Positions 34,191 through 42,433 of a DNA stretch of 64,000 nucleotides are shown here, one piece after another (the first letter of the stretch is position 1; every line of letters starts with the position of its first letter). Where the stretch lies: the NCBI RefSeq assembly GCF_002305895.1, contig NZ_CP022203.1:6482001-6546000 (forward strand). The letters are read 5' to 3'. The DNA is from Corallococcus macrosporus DSM 14697. Its GTDB lineage: Bacteria > Myxococcota > Myxococcia > Myxococcales > Myxococcaceae. Both the position numbers and the translations under genes were made by a program. The notes under the pieces were generated by a model. The model had not been told where the DNA came from and searched no databases. It was given only the letters and a program-made list of their open reading frames with translations.

Positions 34191-34565
34191 TCACGCCTTC
34201 GCGGGCGCCTTCTTCCCGGCGTCCTTGCCCTCATCCCGGCCGTGCACGGCCGCGGGCGGGCTGGTGGCCTCCACGGCGGAGAAGGTCTCCAGCACCTTGT
34301 ACGTGTGACTGGAGCCGCGCGGCACCAGCCAGGAGTCACCGGGGTTGAGCAGGATGACCTGCCCCTCGAGGTGCAGCTCGGCGCGGCCCTTCAGCACGAA
34401 GCCCACCGTCTCGTAGTCCCTGGCCGTGGCGGGTGCCGGCTCTCCGGGGGGCTCGTCCTCCCACAGCCGCATCGACAGGCGGACGCCGGACGCCAGGTAC
34501 TTCTGCCCCATTTCGCCCTTGGGAGAGTGCCGACTCTCCACCTTCTTCACGCTGGTGTCGCCCAT
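34191..34565 (-). CDS. Cupin domain protein
   Basis: A 124-residue single-cupin protein. The cupin motif 1 region is degenerate (ARDYETVGFVLKGRAELHLEG lacks the usual His pair), while motif 2 is clearer (LLNPGDSWLVPRGSSHTYKV). There is no signal peptide. A Lys/Ala tail (GKDAGKKAPAKA) ends it. A GGAGACGAAGG stretch precedes the ATG. Metal binding is doubtful because only one His of the set is evident; a ligand-binding role is possible. Confidence 0.75.
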   Translation of the reverse strand: MGDTSVKKVESRHSPKGEMGQKYLASGVRLSMRLWEDEPPGEPAPATARDYETVGFVLKGRAELHLEGQVILLNPGDSWLVPRGSSHTYKVLETFSAVEATSPPAAVHGRDEGKDAGKKAPAKA

Positions 34566-34692
34566 GCCTTCGTCTCCGTTGGATGGCGGCGGGTACGCCG
34601 CGCGTCTGCCGTGAAGGTAAGGAAGGCATCCAGGTGCCGATGGGCACCCCGCGTGGGCCGCCAGCCCGGCGCGTCAGGGGCCAGACATGCGA

Positions 34693-34724
34693 AGGCCCCG
34701 CCTCCCTGCTGGGAGACCGGGCCT
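34693..34724 (-). terminator. Terminator hairpin of the cold-shock gene
   Basis: AGGCCCCGCCTCCC (34693-34706) pairs with GGGAGACCGGGCCT (34711-34724) with two mismatches and a 4-base loop, about 30 bp after the csp stop on the minus strand. Confidence 0.5.
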
Positions 34725-34755
34725 CGGGCACACTCAGGGGTGGCCTGCGGGTGCT

Positions 34756-34956
34756 TCAGACGGCGCGGACGTTCTGCGCCTGCAGGCCCTTGGGGCCACG
34801 CGTGACCTCGAACTCCACCTGCTGCCCCTCCTGGAGGGTGCGGAAGCCATCCATGTTGATGGCGGTGTGGTGGCAGAACACGTCCTCACCGTTCTCCTGA
34901 GCGATGAAGCCGAACCCCTTGGCGTCGTTGAACCACTTCACGGTACCGATAGCCAT
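34756..34956 (-). CDS. CspA-family cold-shock protein
   Basis: A 66-residue OB-fold nucleic-acid-binding protein. RNP1 is KGFGFIA and RNP2 is VFCHHTAI, within the usual [14 protein letters not shown] and [20 protein letters not shown] frame; length is standard. RNP2 has VFCHH where VFVHF is usual. Such proteins bind single-stranded RNA/DNA and melt mRNA structure. AAGAAGG precedes the ATG. A long gene-free stretch upstream could be the structured 5' leader often seen in csp genes. Confidence 0.93.
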   Translation of the reverse strand: MAIGTVKWFNDAKGFGFIAQENGEDVFCHHTAINMDGFRTLQEGQQVEFEVTRGPKGLQAQNVRAV

Positions 34957-35307
34957 GTGACCTTCTTCTTTCTGCTTCGAGGCCGCCGCCAAGGGCTGCC
35001 CGAACGACTCGTGCGGAGCGGACACCGCCCCGGCCCCCCAACGACAATCTCCCTGGCGATTCCTGTCCACCCGGCAACCGCCTTCCGGGCAGGCAGGCGT
35101 CCGCCAGCAGACAATCCGTAGCACCTTTCCCGTACGCCAGGGCCCCCCGTGGGCGGCTTCCCCTCACGCCCCCCACCCCTCCCCGGGGACGCCTTCACAC
35201 TTCTTCACCGCACGCGGGCGTGGCCTTCATACCCGCCCTCTACCTTCCCGCTCGTCACCACACGCGCCGGGCTCCCCCAGGTCCGGCCTCTCTGGGAGCG
35301 AGAAGCC
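34957..35307. other. Divergent intergenic region: csp leader and Spy-like gene promoter
   Basis: 351 bp without a supported gene. The left part is the 5' leader/promoter of csp (minus); the right part serves the Spy-like cassette (plus). No clear sigma-70 or CpxR-type direct repeat is visible. The C-rich right half would be a very G-rich minus-strand RNA. Confidence 0.45.
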
Positions 35308-35868
35308 ATGTTCGGATTTCTGTTCGGAACGGCCTGCCTTGCCGGCCTCATCTACACGGTTCGGGGCGGGCGCCACGGCCATCATCGCGGGGGCCGCTGG
35401 AGCTCGCGCGGCCGCCTCCGCTGGCTCTTCGAGCGGCTGGACACGTCCCCGGGGCAGGAGAAGGTCCTGCTCAAGGCCACGGACGACGTCATGGAAGCCT
35501 TCGCCAAGGCGCGCGACGAGCTGGGCCCCAGCCGGACCGCCCTGGGCACCGCGCTGCGCGGCGAGCACTTCGATGGCGCCGCCCTGCGCGAGCTCTTCGC
35601 CCGTCACGACGTCGCCATCGACAACGTGCGCCGCACGCTGCAGGGCTCGCTGGCCCAGGTCCACGAGGCGCTGGACCCGAGGCAACGCCGGGAGCTGGCG
35701 GACCTGCTCGAGCATGGCTTCGGCTCGCGCGGTGGCCCGGGGGGCTGGCACCGCCGCTGTGGCGGCCACCGTGGCTGGAGGGGCGGAGCCTTCGGCCACG
35801 GCGGCGGATATCGCCACGGGGACGGCGGCCACAGTCCCTGGGGACGCGATGACACCCGTGGGGTGTGA
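35308..35868 (+). CDS. Spy/CpxP-like (heavy-metal-resistor type) protein with His-rich ends
   Basis: A 186-residue protein with an N-terminal hydrophobic segment (FGFLFGTACLAGLIYTV), then HGHHRGGRW, then a helical Spy/CpxP-like core (about 45-140: LFERLDTSPGQEKVLLKATD, DALDPRQRRELADLLEHG-type end, the usual LT..QR..+-like feature), and a Gly/His-rich tail (WHRRCGGHRGWRGGAFGHGG). Spy-like proteins are envelope chaperones or metal-binding adaptors. The next three genes (His-rich peptide, response regulator, kinase) make a stress-sensing cassette. The ATG at 35308 has GGGAGCGAG upstream. Confidence 0.75.
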   Translation: MFGFLFGTACLAGLIYTVRGGRHGHHRGGRWSSRGRLRWLFERLDTSPGQEKVLLKATDDVMEAFAKARDELGPSRTALGTALRGEHFDGAALRELFARHDVAIDNVRRTLQGSLAQVHEALDPRQRRELADLLEHGFGSRGGPGGWHRRCGGHRGWRGGAFGHGGGYRHGDGGHSPWGRDDTRGV

Positions 35869-35914
35869 GCCCCGCTCCACTGGCCCCTTTCGCCCCTCCT
35901 GAAGGAGACACGTC

Positions 35915-36151
35915 ATGCGCCGCCGTCTGCTCATCGTCCTGCTCGCCCTGGGCACCGTCGGGGGTTACGCCTCCGGCTTCGCCAGCCTGGCCCGCCACCG
36001 CCATCACCTGCGCCACCACTGTCACCACGGCGCCTGGGAGCGCGGGTGGAGCCCGAACAGCCCCCACGGCCGGTGGGAGCCTTCCAGCCAGCGAGAGGTG
36101 GGCCCCCCGCTGACAACAACCCGCGTGTCCGTCCACACGGCCTCCCCCTGA
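35915..36151 (+). CDS. Small secreted His-rich protein
   Basis: A 78-residue protein; GAAGGAG 8 bp before the ATG at 35915 is the strongest Shine-Dalgarno in this cluster. A signal peptide (MRRRLLIVLLALGTVGGYASG) is followed by ARHRHHLRHHCHHGAWERGW, with seven His and one Cys in 20 residues, an obvious candidate site for Ni, Cu, Zn or Co. The rest is Pro/Ser/Thr-rich and disordered. It lies between the Spy-like gene and the two-component genes. A periplasmic metal buffer or sensor ligand is inferred. Confidence 0.7.
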   Translation: MRRRLLIVLLALGTVGGYASGFASLARHRHHLRHHCHHGAWERGWSPNSPHGRWEPSSQREVGPPLTTTRVSVHTASP

Positions 36152-36166
36152 AGTAGAAGGCGGTCC

Positions 36167-36847
36167 ATGTCCACGCGCGTCCTGCTCATCGACGACGACA
36201 CCCGGATGTACGAGCTGCTCGAGCAGTACCTCGGGCAGAACGGCCTCAGCGTCACCCATGCGGCCGACGGCGGCCGAGGGCTCGCGGCCCTGGAGGCCAG
36301 CGCCTTCGACGCGGTGCTGCTCGACGTGATGATGCCCGGCATGGACGGCCTGGAGGTCTGCAAGCGCATCCGCGCCAGGAGCCGCATCCCCGTCATCATG
36401 CTCACCGCGAAGGGCGACGAGACGGACCGCGTGGTGGGCCTGGAGCTGGGCGCGGATGACTACCTCCCCAAGCCCTTCAGCCCCCGCGAGCTGCTGGCGC
36501 GGCTGCGGGCCGTGCTCCGGCGCTCCCAGCCCTCGTCGGTGGCGGACCGGCTGGAGTCGGGCGGCGTGTCCATCGACGTGGCCGGGCGCGAGGTGCGCGT
36601 GGAGGAGCGCGCCGTGGAGCTGACCGGCCTGGAGTTCGATTTGCTCGTCGCGCTGGTGCGCAGGGCCGGGCGCGTCATCCCGCGCGACGCCCTGCTGGGC
36701 GAGGCCGGCCGCAGCGACACCGTGGTGGGCGAGCGCACCGTGGACGTGCACATCTCCCACCTGCGGCAGAAGCTGGGGGACGTGGGCACCCGCCTCATCA
36801 AGACGGTGCGCGGCGTGGGCTACGTGTTCGCCAAGGAGGGCCCGTGA
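36167..36847 (+). CDS. OmpR/PhoB-family response regulator
   Basis: A 226-residue regulator. The receiver domain (1-120) has the acidic pair Asp10/Asp11, phospho-acceptor Asp53 (LLDVMMPGMDG), Thr80 and Lys102 (LPKPF). The C-terminal winged-helix domain (about 130-222) contains LTGLEFDLLVALVRRAGRV and TVDVHISHLRQKLGD. Best family resemblance is to CpxR/RstA-type regulators. It overlaps the kinase gene by 4 bp, so the pair is co-translated. Probable targets are its own cassette and envelope genes. Confidence 0.93.
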   Translation: MSTRVLLIDDDTRMYELLEQYLGQNGLSVTHAADGGRGLAALEASAFDAVLLDVMMPGMDGLEVCKRIRARSRIPVIMLTAKGDETDRVVGLELGADDYLPKPFSPRELLARLRAVLRRSQPSSVADRLESGGVSIDVAGREVRVEERAVELTGLEFDLLVALVRRAGRVIPRDALLGEAGRSDTVVGERTVDVHISHLRQKLGDVGTRLIKTVRGVGYVFAKEGP

Positions 36848-38244
36848 GGCGCGGCCGTCCCGGCGGGCCCTGGGGCCCCAAGCGCGGCTGGGGCGACGCG
36901 CACGACTGCGGCCCCTGGGGACACCGGCACCCGCCGCACGGCTACTGGCACATGGGGCGCCTGGGCGGCTTCGTGCGCGCCCGGCTGCACCGCCGCCTGT
37001 TCATGTGGTTCGGCCTGTCCATCCTCGCCACCGGCGCCGTGGTGGCCACGGTGATGAGCCTGGTGGGCGGGGGCACGTGGAAACAGGAAGGCGACCGGGT
37101 GCGCACCTTCGTGGGCCACCAGTTCGAGGAGGTCTGGGACGAGCCCGCCCGGCGAAACGCGCTGGTGGAGTCCATTGCCAGGGATTTGCAGGTGGGCGTG
37201 GAGCTGCGGGACACCTCCGGCGCGGTGCTGGCGCGGACGAAGGAACCCTGCCGCCGGCCCGAGTTCAACCTGCCCGTGGTTCGAGAGGGCGTCCCCCTGG
37301 GGACGGTGCGCGCCTGCTACGCCAGCTTCCGCCCCAAGAGCCCGCTGCGGATGGCGCTGCCGCTGGTGCTGTCGTGCATGGTGCTGTGGCTGGCCGCGGG
37401 GAAGCTCGCGCGCAGGCTCGCCCGGCCCATGGATGAGCTGGTGCGGGCCACGCGGGAGCTGGGCTCGGGCCGGCTGGACTCGCGCGCGGACATCGCGCCC
37501 CATGTCACCGGGGAGTTCGCGGTGCTGGCGGACGCCTTCAACGACATGGCCGGGCGCATCGAGAAGCAGGTGGCGGACCAGCGCGAGCTGCTCGCCGCCG
37601 TGTCCCACGAGCTGCGCACCCCGCTGGCCCGGCTGCGCGTGTTGACGGAGCTGCTCCGCGACCGCGGCGGCAACCCGAAGACGCTGGACCAGGTGGACCG
37701 CGAGGTGGTGGAGCTGGATGCGCTGGTGGGCGAGCTGCTGGCCAGCTCCCGGCTGGACTTCGGGCAGCTCACGCCGCGCGTCCTCGATGGCCAGACGCTG
37801 GCCAGCCAGGCCCTGGAGCGCGCGGGGCTGGCGAGCACCCTGCTGGACGTCCAGGCGGAACACGCCGGCCTCGTAGGGGACGCGACGCTGCTGGGCCGCG
37901 CCCTGGCCAACCTCCTGGAGAACGCGCGCAAGCACGGCGCCGGCGCCGACGCCCTGCGCCTCCAGGAGCGGGGCGAGCACCTGGCCTTCTGCGTGGAGGA
38001 CCGGGGCCCCGGGCTCCAGCCCGGCGAGGACGTGCGCATCTTCCGGCCCTTCTACCGGAAGGACCACGGCACCGAGGCCCGTGAAGCCGGCTCCCTGGGA
38101 CTGGGGCTGGCGCTGGTCCAGCGCATCGCGCACGCCCATGGCGGGGAGGTCTTCGCGGAGAACCGGCCCGGCGGAGGCGCCCGGGTGGGCTTCACCGTGC
38201 GGAAGAGCGGCCCGCCGGACTCGGAGAGCCGCCCCGCCGCGTGA
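36844..38244 (+). CDS. Sensor histidine kinase (CpxA-like) with His/Cys-rich cytoplasmic N-terminus
   Basis: A 466-residue kinase starting at GTG 36844, which overlaps the regulator stop. An unusual leader (about 17-38, AHDCGPWGHRHPPHGYWHMG) precedes TM1 (LFMWFGLSILATGAVVATVM). A ~95-residue periplasmic domain follows, then TM2 (LPLVLSCMVLWLAAG), HAMP, the H-box with His255 (AAVSHELRTPLARLR), N-box (LANLLENARKHG), DRGPGL and GLGLALVQRIA ATP motifs. The leader is the only His/Cys-dense part and by topology lies in the cytoplasm, where it could bind metal. Phosphotransfer to the neighbouring regulator is expected. Confidence 0.92.
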   Translation: MRRGRPGGPWGPKRGWGDAHDCGPWGHRHPPHGYWHMGRLGGFVRARLHRRLFMWFGLSILATGAVVATVMSLVGGGTWKQEGDRVRTFVGHQFEEVWDEPARRNALVESIARDLQVGVELRDTSGAVLARTKEPCRRPEFNLPVVREGVPLGTVRACYASFRPKSPLRMALPLVLSCMVLWLAAGKLARRLARPMDELVRATRELGSGRLDSRADIAPHVTGEFAVLADAFNDMAGRIEKQVADQRELLAAVSHELRTPLARLRVLTELLRDRGGNPKTLDQVDREVVELDALVGELLASSRLDFGQLTPRVLDGQTLASQALERAGLASTLLDVQAEHAGLVGDATLLGRALANLLENARKHGAGADALRLQERGEHLAFCVEDRGPGLQPGEDVRIFRPFYRKDHGTEAREAGSLGLGLALVQRIAHAHGGEVFAENRPGGGARVGFTVRKSGPPDSESRPAA

Positions 38245-38427
38245 GGCATGAGTGGCAAGGCGTGCGCTGCGGACTGGGGCGCGGCGAGCCGCCCCGAAGC
38301 TCGCGCGCCGAGGAAGGCCCCTCACGGATTCCTCACGCCGCCGCGTGGAGGCGTGCCGGGCAGGCGTGAGCCGCGCTCGCCACGAGGAGCGCGCCCACCA
38401 GGAGCGCCCTCCCCGCCCGAGCGTCCT

Positions 38428-39252
38428 TCACTTCCGCGCGGAGGCGTCCTCGGCGGAGAAGGTGAACGCGGCTTCCGCCGGCGCGTCGTCCTTCACCGTG
38501 ACTTCGGCCGTCTTCGTGCCGAGCGTCTCGTGCCAGGCCTCCACCGTGTACGTGCCCGCCGGGAGGCCCTCGAGCGCGAAGGTGCCGTCCTCGCCCGTCG
38601 TCACGAAGTACGGGTTCTCCGTGGGAACGACGAACGCCGACATCCACGGGTGCACGTCGCACTTGAGCTTCAGCACGTCCGCGTCCGCGGGCAGCGGCCG
38701 CTCCACGGGCGCGCCGGACGGCGGCTGGGCGACGTTGAACGCGGGCCTGGTGCCCACGATGCCGCGCACGTTGTGCAGCGTGCCGTCGCTGTTCTTGAAC
38801 GCCACCTGCTGGCCGACCCGAGCGCCCTGCACGCGCGGGACGTAGGTGCACTTCGACTGGTCCACCACCACCGGGGTGCCCGGCGCCGCGGGCGCCCCGG
38901 GCACCTGGCCCTTCACGCGCACCAGCACGTTCCGCAGGTTGCCGTCATGCACCAACACCGACGCGTCCTTCGTCGCCATGCCCTCGCAGGCGGGGTCATT
39001 GCTGGCGGGGATGTCCTCGGCCGCGGGCGGCGTGCCGGTGAACTTCACGGTGCCCTTCACCACGCCCTTGCCCGCCGGAGCCACGGGCGCGGCGGCGGCG
39101 CCTTCGGGGGCCTGGATGGGCGAGGCGGCGTGGACCTTCTTCTCCGCGGGCGGCGTCGCGGCGGGAGCAGCCGGCTCCTCCTTCTTGCAGGCGGAGAGGG
39201 TCAGCAGCCCCGCGGTTCCCAGCAGCGTCAGGCCGAGCGTGCGCAGCGTCAT
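38428..39252 (-). CDS. Cupredoxin-like lipoprotein (probable copper protein)
   Basis: A 274-residue protein; signal peptide and lipobox LLTLSAC, then a Pro/Ala linker (to about 60). The cupredoxin domain (about 65-210) shows the type-1 copper ligand set: His in GTLHNVRG, then Cys, His and Met in KLKCDVHPWM. A carboxypeptidase-regulatory-like domain closes the protein (TTGEDGTFALEGLPAGTYTV). It could carry electrons or deliver copper to the terminal oxidase. It is on the same strand as the ABC exporter and haem O synthase genes but 101 bp from the first, so shared transcription is likely, not proven. Confidence 0.8.
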   Translation of the reverse strand: MTLRTLGLTLLGTAGLLTLSACKKEEPAAPAATPPAEKKVHAASPIQAPEGAAAAPVAPAGKGVVKGTVKFTGTPPAAEDIPASNDPACEGMATKDASVLVHDGNLRNVLVRVKGQVPGAPAAPGTPVVVDQSKCTYVPRVQGARVGQQVAFKNSDGTLHNVRGIVGTRPAFNVAQPPSGAPVERPLPADADVLKLKCDVHPWMSAFVVPTENPYFVTTGEDGTFALEGLPAGTYTVEAWHETLGTKTAEVTVKDDAPAEAAFTFSAEDASARK

Positions 39253-39353
39253 GGTGCAATCTCCTCGGGAAGTCAGGTGATGCGTCTGCCCACCTCGTAG
39301 CGAAAGGGGCAGCCCATGTCCAACCCACCGGGGCGCCGCGCCCGGGCGCTGAA

Positions 39354-40211
39354 CTACTCGCGGCGGCTGACGCTGAAGGCGGCCAAGCCCACGAACACCG
39401 CGGCGAACGCCACCAGCACGGGGACTTCCAACCCCGCAGAGGACGAGGACGCGCCCAGCGCCACCGACGCCTCCGCGCCGTACAGCGCCCGCCGCACGCC
39501 CTCCACGGAGTAGCGCATCGGGTTGAGGCGCATCACCCAGGCCAGCCAGGTGTCCGCGCCCTTGAGCGGGAACATGGCGCCGGACAGCACCCACATGGGG
39601 AGCAGCACGATGCTCATCACCGCGTGGTAGCCCGCGCTGGAGCGCACCCACCACGCCAACGACATGCCCATGCCCGTCAGCGCCAGCGCCGACAGCACCA
39701 TGACGGCCAGCAGCAGCGGCACGTTCAGCGTGGCCGCGCTCACGCCCGCCAGCGGCGCCAGCAGCAGGAACAGCGACGCCTGGAGCAACGCGATGGCGGA
39801 CGAGCCCAGCGCCTTGCCCAGCACCACCGCCAGCCGAGAGCCCGGCCCGGCGAGCACCGCCTGGAGGAAGCCCTCCTTGCGGTCCTCGATGACGGTAATC
39901 GTCGCGAAGATGGCGCTGAACAGCAGCACCATGGTGACGACGCCCGGGAAGAAGAACTGCTGGTAGCCCAGGCCCCGCGCGCCCTCCACGCGGAAGGAGC
40001 CCGCGAAGCCGGAGCCGATGACGAACCAGAAGAGCACGGGCTGCGCCAGCGCCCCCACCACCCGGGAGGGCTGGCGGAAGAAGCGGACGATGTCGCGCAT
40101 CATCAGCACCCGCACCGTCGCCCACTGGAGGGCGAGCGCGCCAGGCGGAGACGACACCGCCGGAGCCCCGGCGTTCATCGGTTCAGGGGCGGCGGACAGC
40201 TCGGCGCTCAT
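39354..40211 (-). CDS. ABC-2 type transporter permease
   Basis: A 285-residue integral membrane protein with about six TM helices. ABC-2 landmarks: VRVLMMRDIVRFFRQPSRVV, the FFFPGVVTMVLLFSAIFATI helix, EDRKEGFLQAVLAGPGSR (coupling region) and LPMWVLSGAMFPLKG before LNPMRYSVEGVRRALYG. It overlaps the ATPase gene by 4 bp and is its partner. The substrate is not evident; the genes beside it (haem O synthase, cupredoxin) suggest a role in cytochrome oxidase maturation. Confidence 0.88.
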   Translation of the reverse strand: MSAELSAAPEPMNAGAPAVSSPPGALALQWATVRVLMMRDIVRFFRQPSRVVGALAQPVLFWFVIGSGFAGSFRVEGARGLGYQQFFFPGVVTMVLLFSAIFATITVIEDRKEGFLQAVLAGPGSRLAVVLGKALGSSAIALLQASLFLLLAPLAGVSAATLNVPLLLAVMVLSALALTGMGMSLAWWVRSSAGYHAVMSIVLLPMWVLSGAMFPLKGADTWLAWVMRLNPMRYSVEGVRRALYGAEASVALGASSSSAGLEVPVLVAFAAVFVGLAAFSVSRRE

Positions 40212-41200
40212 CGGCGTCTCCTCGGCGCGGGCTCAGCGGTGGGCACGTCCGCGCCCAGCGCGCGCCCCGTCAATTGGAGGAACACGTCCGCCAGCGTGGG
40301 CCGGCGCAAGGCCACGGAGTTCAGCCGGCCGGCCGGGAAGGCCTCCACCAGCCGGGGCACCAGCGCGTGCCCCTGCGGGGCCTCCACCTGCACCCGGCCC
40401 TCCACCACCTTCGCGTCCAGCCCCAGCCGCTCGCGCAGCTCGGCCGCCAGCGCCTCCGGCTCGGACGCGTCCACGGAGAGGATGTCTCCGCCCATGCGCG
40501 AAGCCAGCGCCTGCGGCGTGTCACACGCCACCAGCCTGCCCGCGTCCAGCACCGCCAGCCGGTCACAGACGTCGGCCTCGTCCGCGCGGTGCGTGGTGAG
40601 CAGCACCGTGAGACCCTCGCTGTCGCGCAGCCGCTTCAGGTGCGCCCAGAAGGTGCGGAAGGCCCCCTCGTCCAGGCCCTGCGTGGGCTCGTCCATGAGC
40701 AGCACGCGCGGCTGATGCACCAGCGCCCGCGCCAGCTCCAGGCGGCGGCGCATGCCACCGGACCACGTGCCCACCCGCTCGTCACCCCGGTCGGCCAGGC
40801 CGATGAGCGCCAGCATCGCCTCCACGCGCTCGCGGGCCCGCTCGCCGCCCAGGCCATACAGCCGGGCGCCGAGCATCAGGTTCTCCCGCGCGGTGAGCAG
40901 GTCATCCAGGCTGCCGCGCTGGAAGATGATGCCCATCTGCCGGCGCAGCGACGGGTCGCTCAGCGACAGCTCCCGCCCCTCGAAGCGCACCAGGCCGGCG
41001 TCGGGGGAGAGCAGGCCGGCCAGCACCTGGAACGTGGTGGACTTGCCCGCGCCGTTGGGGCCCAGCAGGCCCAGGATTTCCCCCGGCCGCACCGACAGGG
41101 ACAGGCCGTCCACGGCCGTGCGCCCCTTGAAGCGGCGCGTGAGCCCCTCGAGCTGGAGGAGCGGTTGGGAGGTGGCGGTGGAAACCAGGACTTCGGGCAT
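40208..41200 (-). CDS. ABC transporter ATP-binding protein
   Basis: A 330-residue ATPase. Walker A GPNGAGKST, Q-loop IFQRGSLDD, signature WSGGMRRRLELARAL and Walker B VLLMDEPTQGLD followed by switch His in LTTHRADEAD. A C-terminal ~100-residue extension is typical of ABC-2 (DrrA/CcmA-like) ATPases. The start at 41200 is chosen as the first Met before the domain. Four-base overlap with the permease gene shows they are one unit; the haem O synthase gene lies 29 bp upstream. Confidence 0.9.
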   Translation of the reverse strand: MPEVLVSTATSQPLLQLEGLTRRFKGRTAVDGLSLSVRPGEILGLLGPNGAGKSTTFQVLAGLLSPDAGLVRFEGRELSLSDPSLRRQMGIIFQRGSLDDLLTARENLMLGARLYGLGGERARERVEAMLALIGLADRGDERVGTWSGGMRRRLELARALVHQPRVLLMDEPTQGLDEGAFRTFWAHLKRLRDSEGLTVLLTTHRADEADVCDRLAVLDAGRLVACDTPQALASRMGGDILSVDASEPEALAAELRERLGLDAKVVEGRVQVEAPQGHALVPRLVEAFPAGRLNSVALRRPTLADVFLQLTGRALGADVPTAEPAPRRRR

Positions 41201-41229
41201 GAGCGGGCGGCCCCCGTGCGCCCTGGCTG

Positions 41230-42114
41230 CTATTCGCGAGGAACGCGATCCAGCGCCAGCGCGGCGAACAAGCCGGTGAGGTAGATGAGTGAGAAGAAGA
41301 ACGTCTGGCGGGCCCAGGTGTTTCCCAGCCGCCGGAAGAAGCCCCACGCTCCCAGGCCGAGGAAGCTCAGGCCCAGGACCACCGCCGCGGCCAGGTACCA
41401 CCCGCCGGCGATGTGGAGCTGGAAGGGCAACAGCGACATCGGCATCAGCGCCACCAGGTAGAGCACCACCTGCGCACGGCTGGACTCGTCCCCCCACTCC
41501 AGCGGCACCGACGTGAGGCCCGCCGCCCAGTACTCCTCCTTGCGGAAGAGCGCGATGGCGATGAAGTGCGGCATCTGCCAGAGGAACATGATGGCGAAGA
41601 GGGAGAAGCCCCCCGCGTCCAGTTGGTTGGTGACGGCCGTCCAGCCCATGAGCGGGGGCAGCGCGCCGGGCACCGCGCCCACAATCATGGCCGCGGACGT
41701 GCGCGCCTTCAGCGGCGTGTAGGCCAGCACGTAGCTCAGCAGCGCCAGCAGCCCCAGCGCGGCGGTGAGCACGTTGGCGCCCAGGGCCAGCGCCGGGAGG
41801 GACACCGCCGCCAGGGAGATGCCGAACCACAGCGCCACCGCCGGCTCCATGCGCCCGGAGGGCAGCGGCCGGTTGCGGGTGCGGTCCATGAACTGGTCGC
41901 TGTGCCGCTCCCAGTAGCAGTTGAGGGCGTTGGCCGCGCCCACGGTTCCAGCCGTGGCCAGCAGCGTCACCAGCGCGTTGACGGCGCCCATGTGGCCGGG
42001 CGCCAGCCACATGCCCCCCGCCGCGGTGACGAGCACCAGGGACGACAGGCGCGGCTTGGTGAGGGAGATCAGGTCGGACGCGACTGTCGGCAGGGACTCG
42101 GCACGCGCGTTCAC
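41230..42114 (-). CDS. ctaB: Protoheme IX farnesyltransferase (haem O synthase)
   Basis: A 294-residue UbiA-family prenyltransferase with about nine TM helices. The first allylic site is NCYWERHSDQFMDRT then NRPLPSGR, and the second region contains KEEYWAAGLTSVPLEWGDES. It joins farnesyl diphosphate to haem B to give haem O, required for aa3- and bo3-type oxidases. The start is GTG 42114, with GGAG 5 bp upstream (minus strand); it gives the usual family length. It heads the minus-strand group with the ABC exporter and the cupredoxin. Confidence 0.92.
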   Translation of the reverse strand: MNARAESLPTVASDLISLTKPRLSSLVLVTAAGGMWLAPGHMGAVNALVTLLATAGTVGAANALNCYWERHSDQFMDRTRNRPLPSGRMEPAVALWFGISLAAVSLPALALGANVLTAALGLLALLSYVLAYTPLKARTSAAMIVGAVPGALPPLMGWTAVTNQLDAGGFSLFAIMFLWQMPHFIAIALFRKEEYWAAGLTSVPLEWGDESSRAQVVLYLVALMPMSLLPFQLHIAGGWYLAAAVVLGLSFLGLGAWGFFRRLGNTWARQTFFFSLIYLTGLFAALALDRVPRE

Positions 42115-42433
42115 ACAGACTCCAGGGGTGGGCACGACAGACGCGCTGCCGGCACGGTAACGGCCTTCCCCATACAGGCACCGCCTGGGGGTGGGCAAGG
42201 ACACGGCGCCTCTGGGAGACTCCGGCGGACGGACGCCCGGTTGGCCCCCGTGGCTCACCACGGCGACACCCGGCTCCCGCCCGCCCACCCAGGTGCGGCT
42301 GGGGGGACAAACGCCCCGGGCATAGCCTCAGGGTGCTGGGGGCGGCAACCACGACAACGGGGCTGACCCCGCGTTCAACTGCCCGCGAGCATCAGCCCCG
42401 CTTGTCCGGCGCCAGGAAGGTCGCCCGGCGGTG

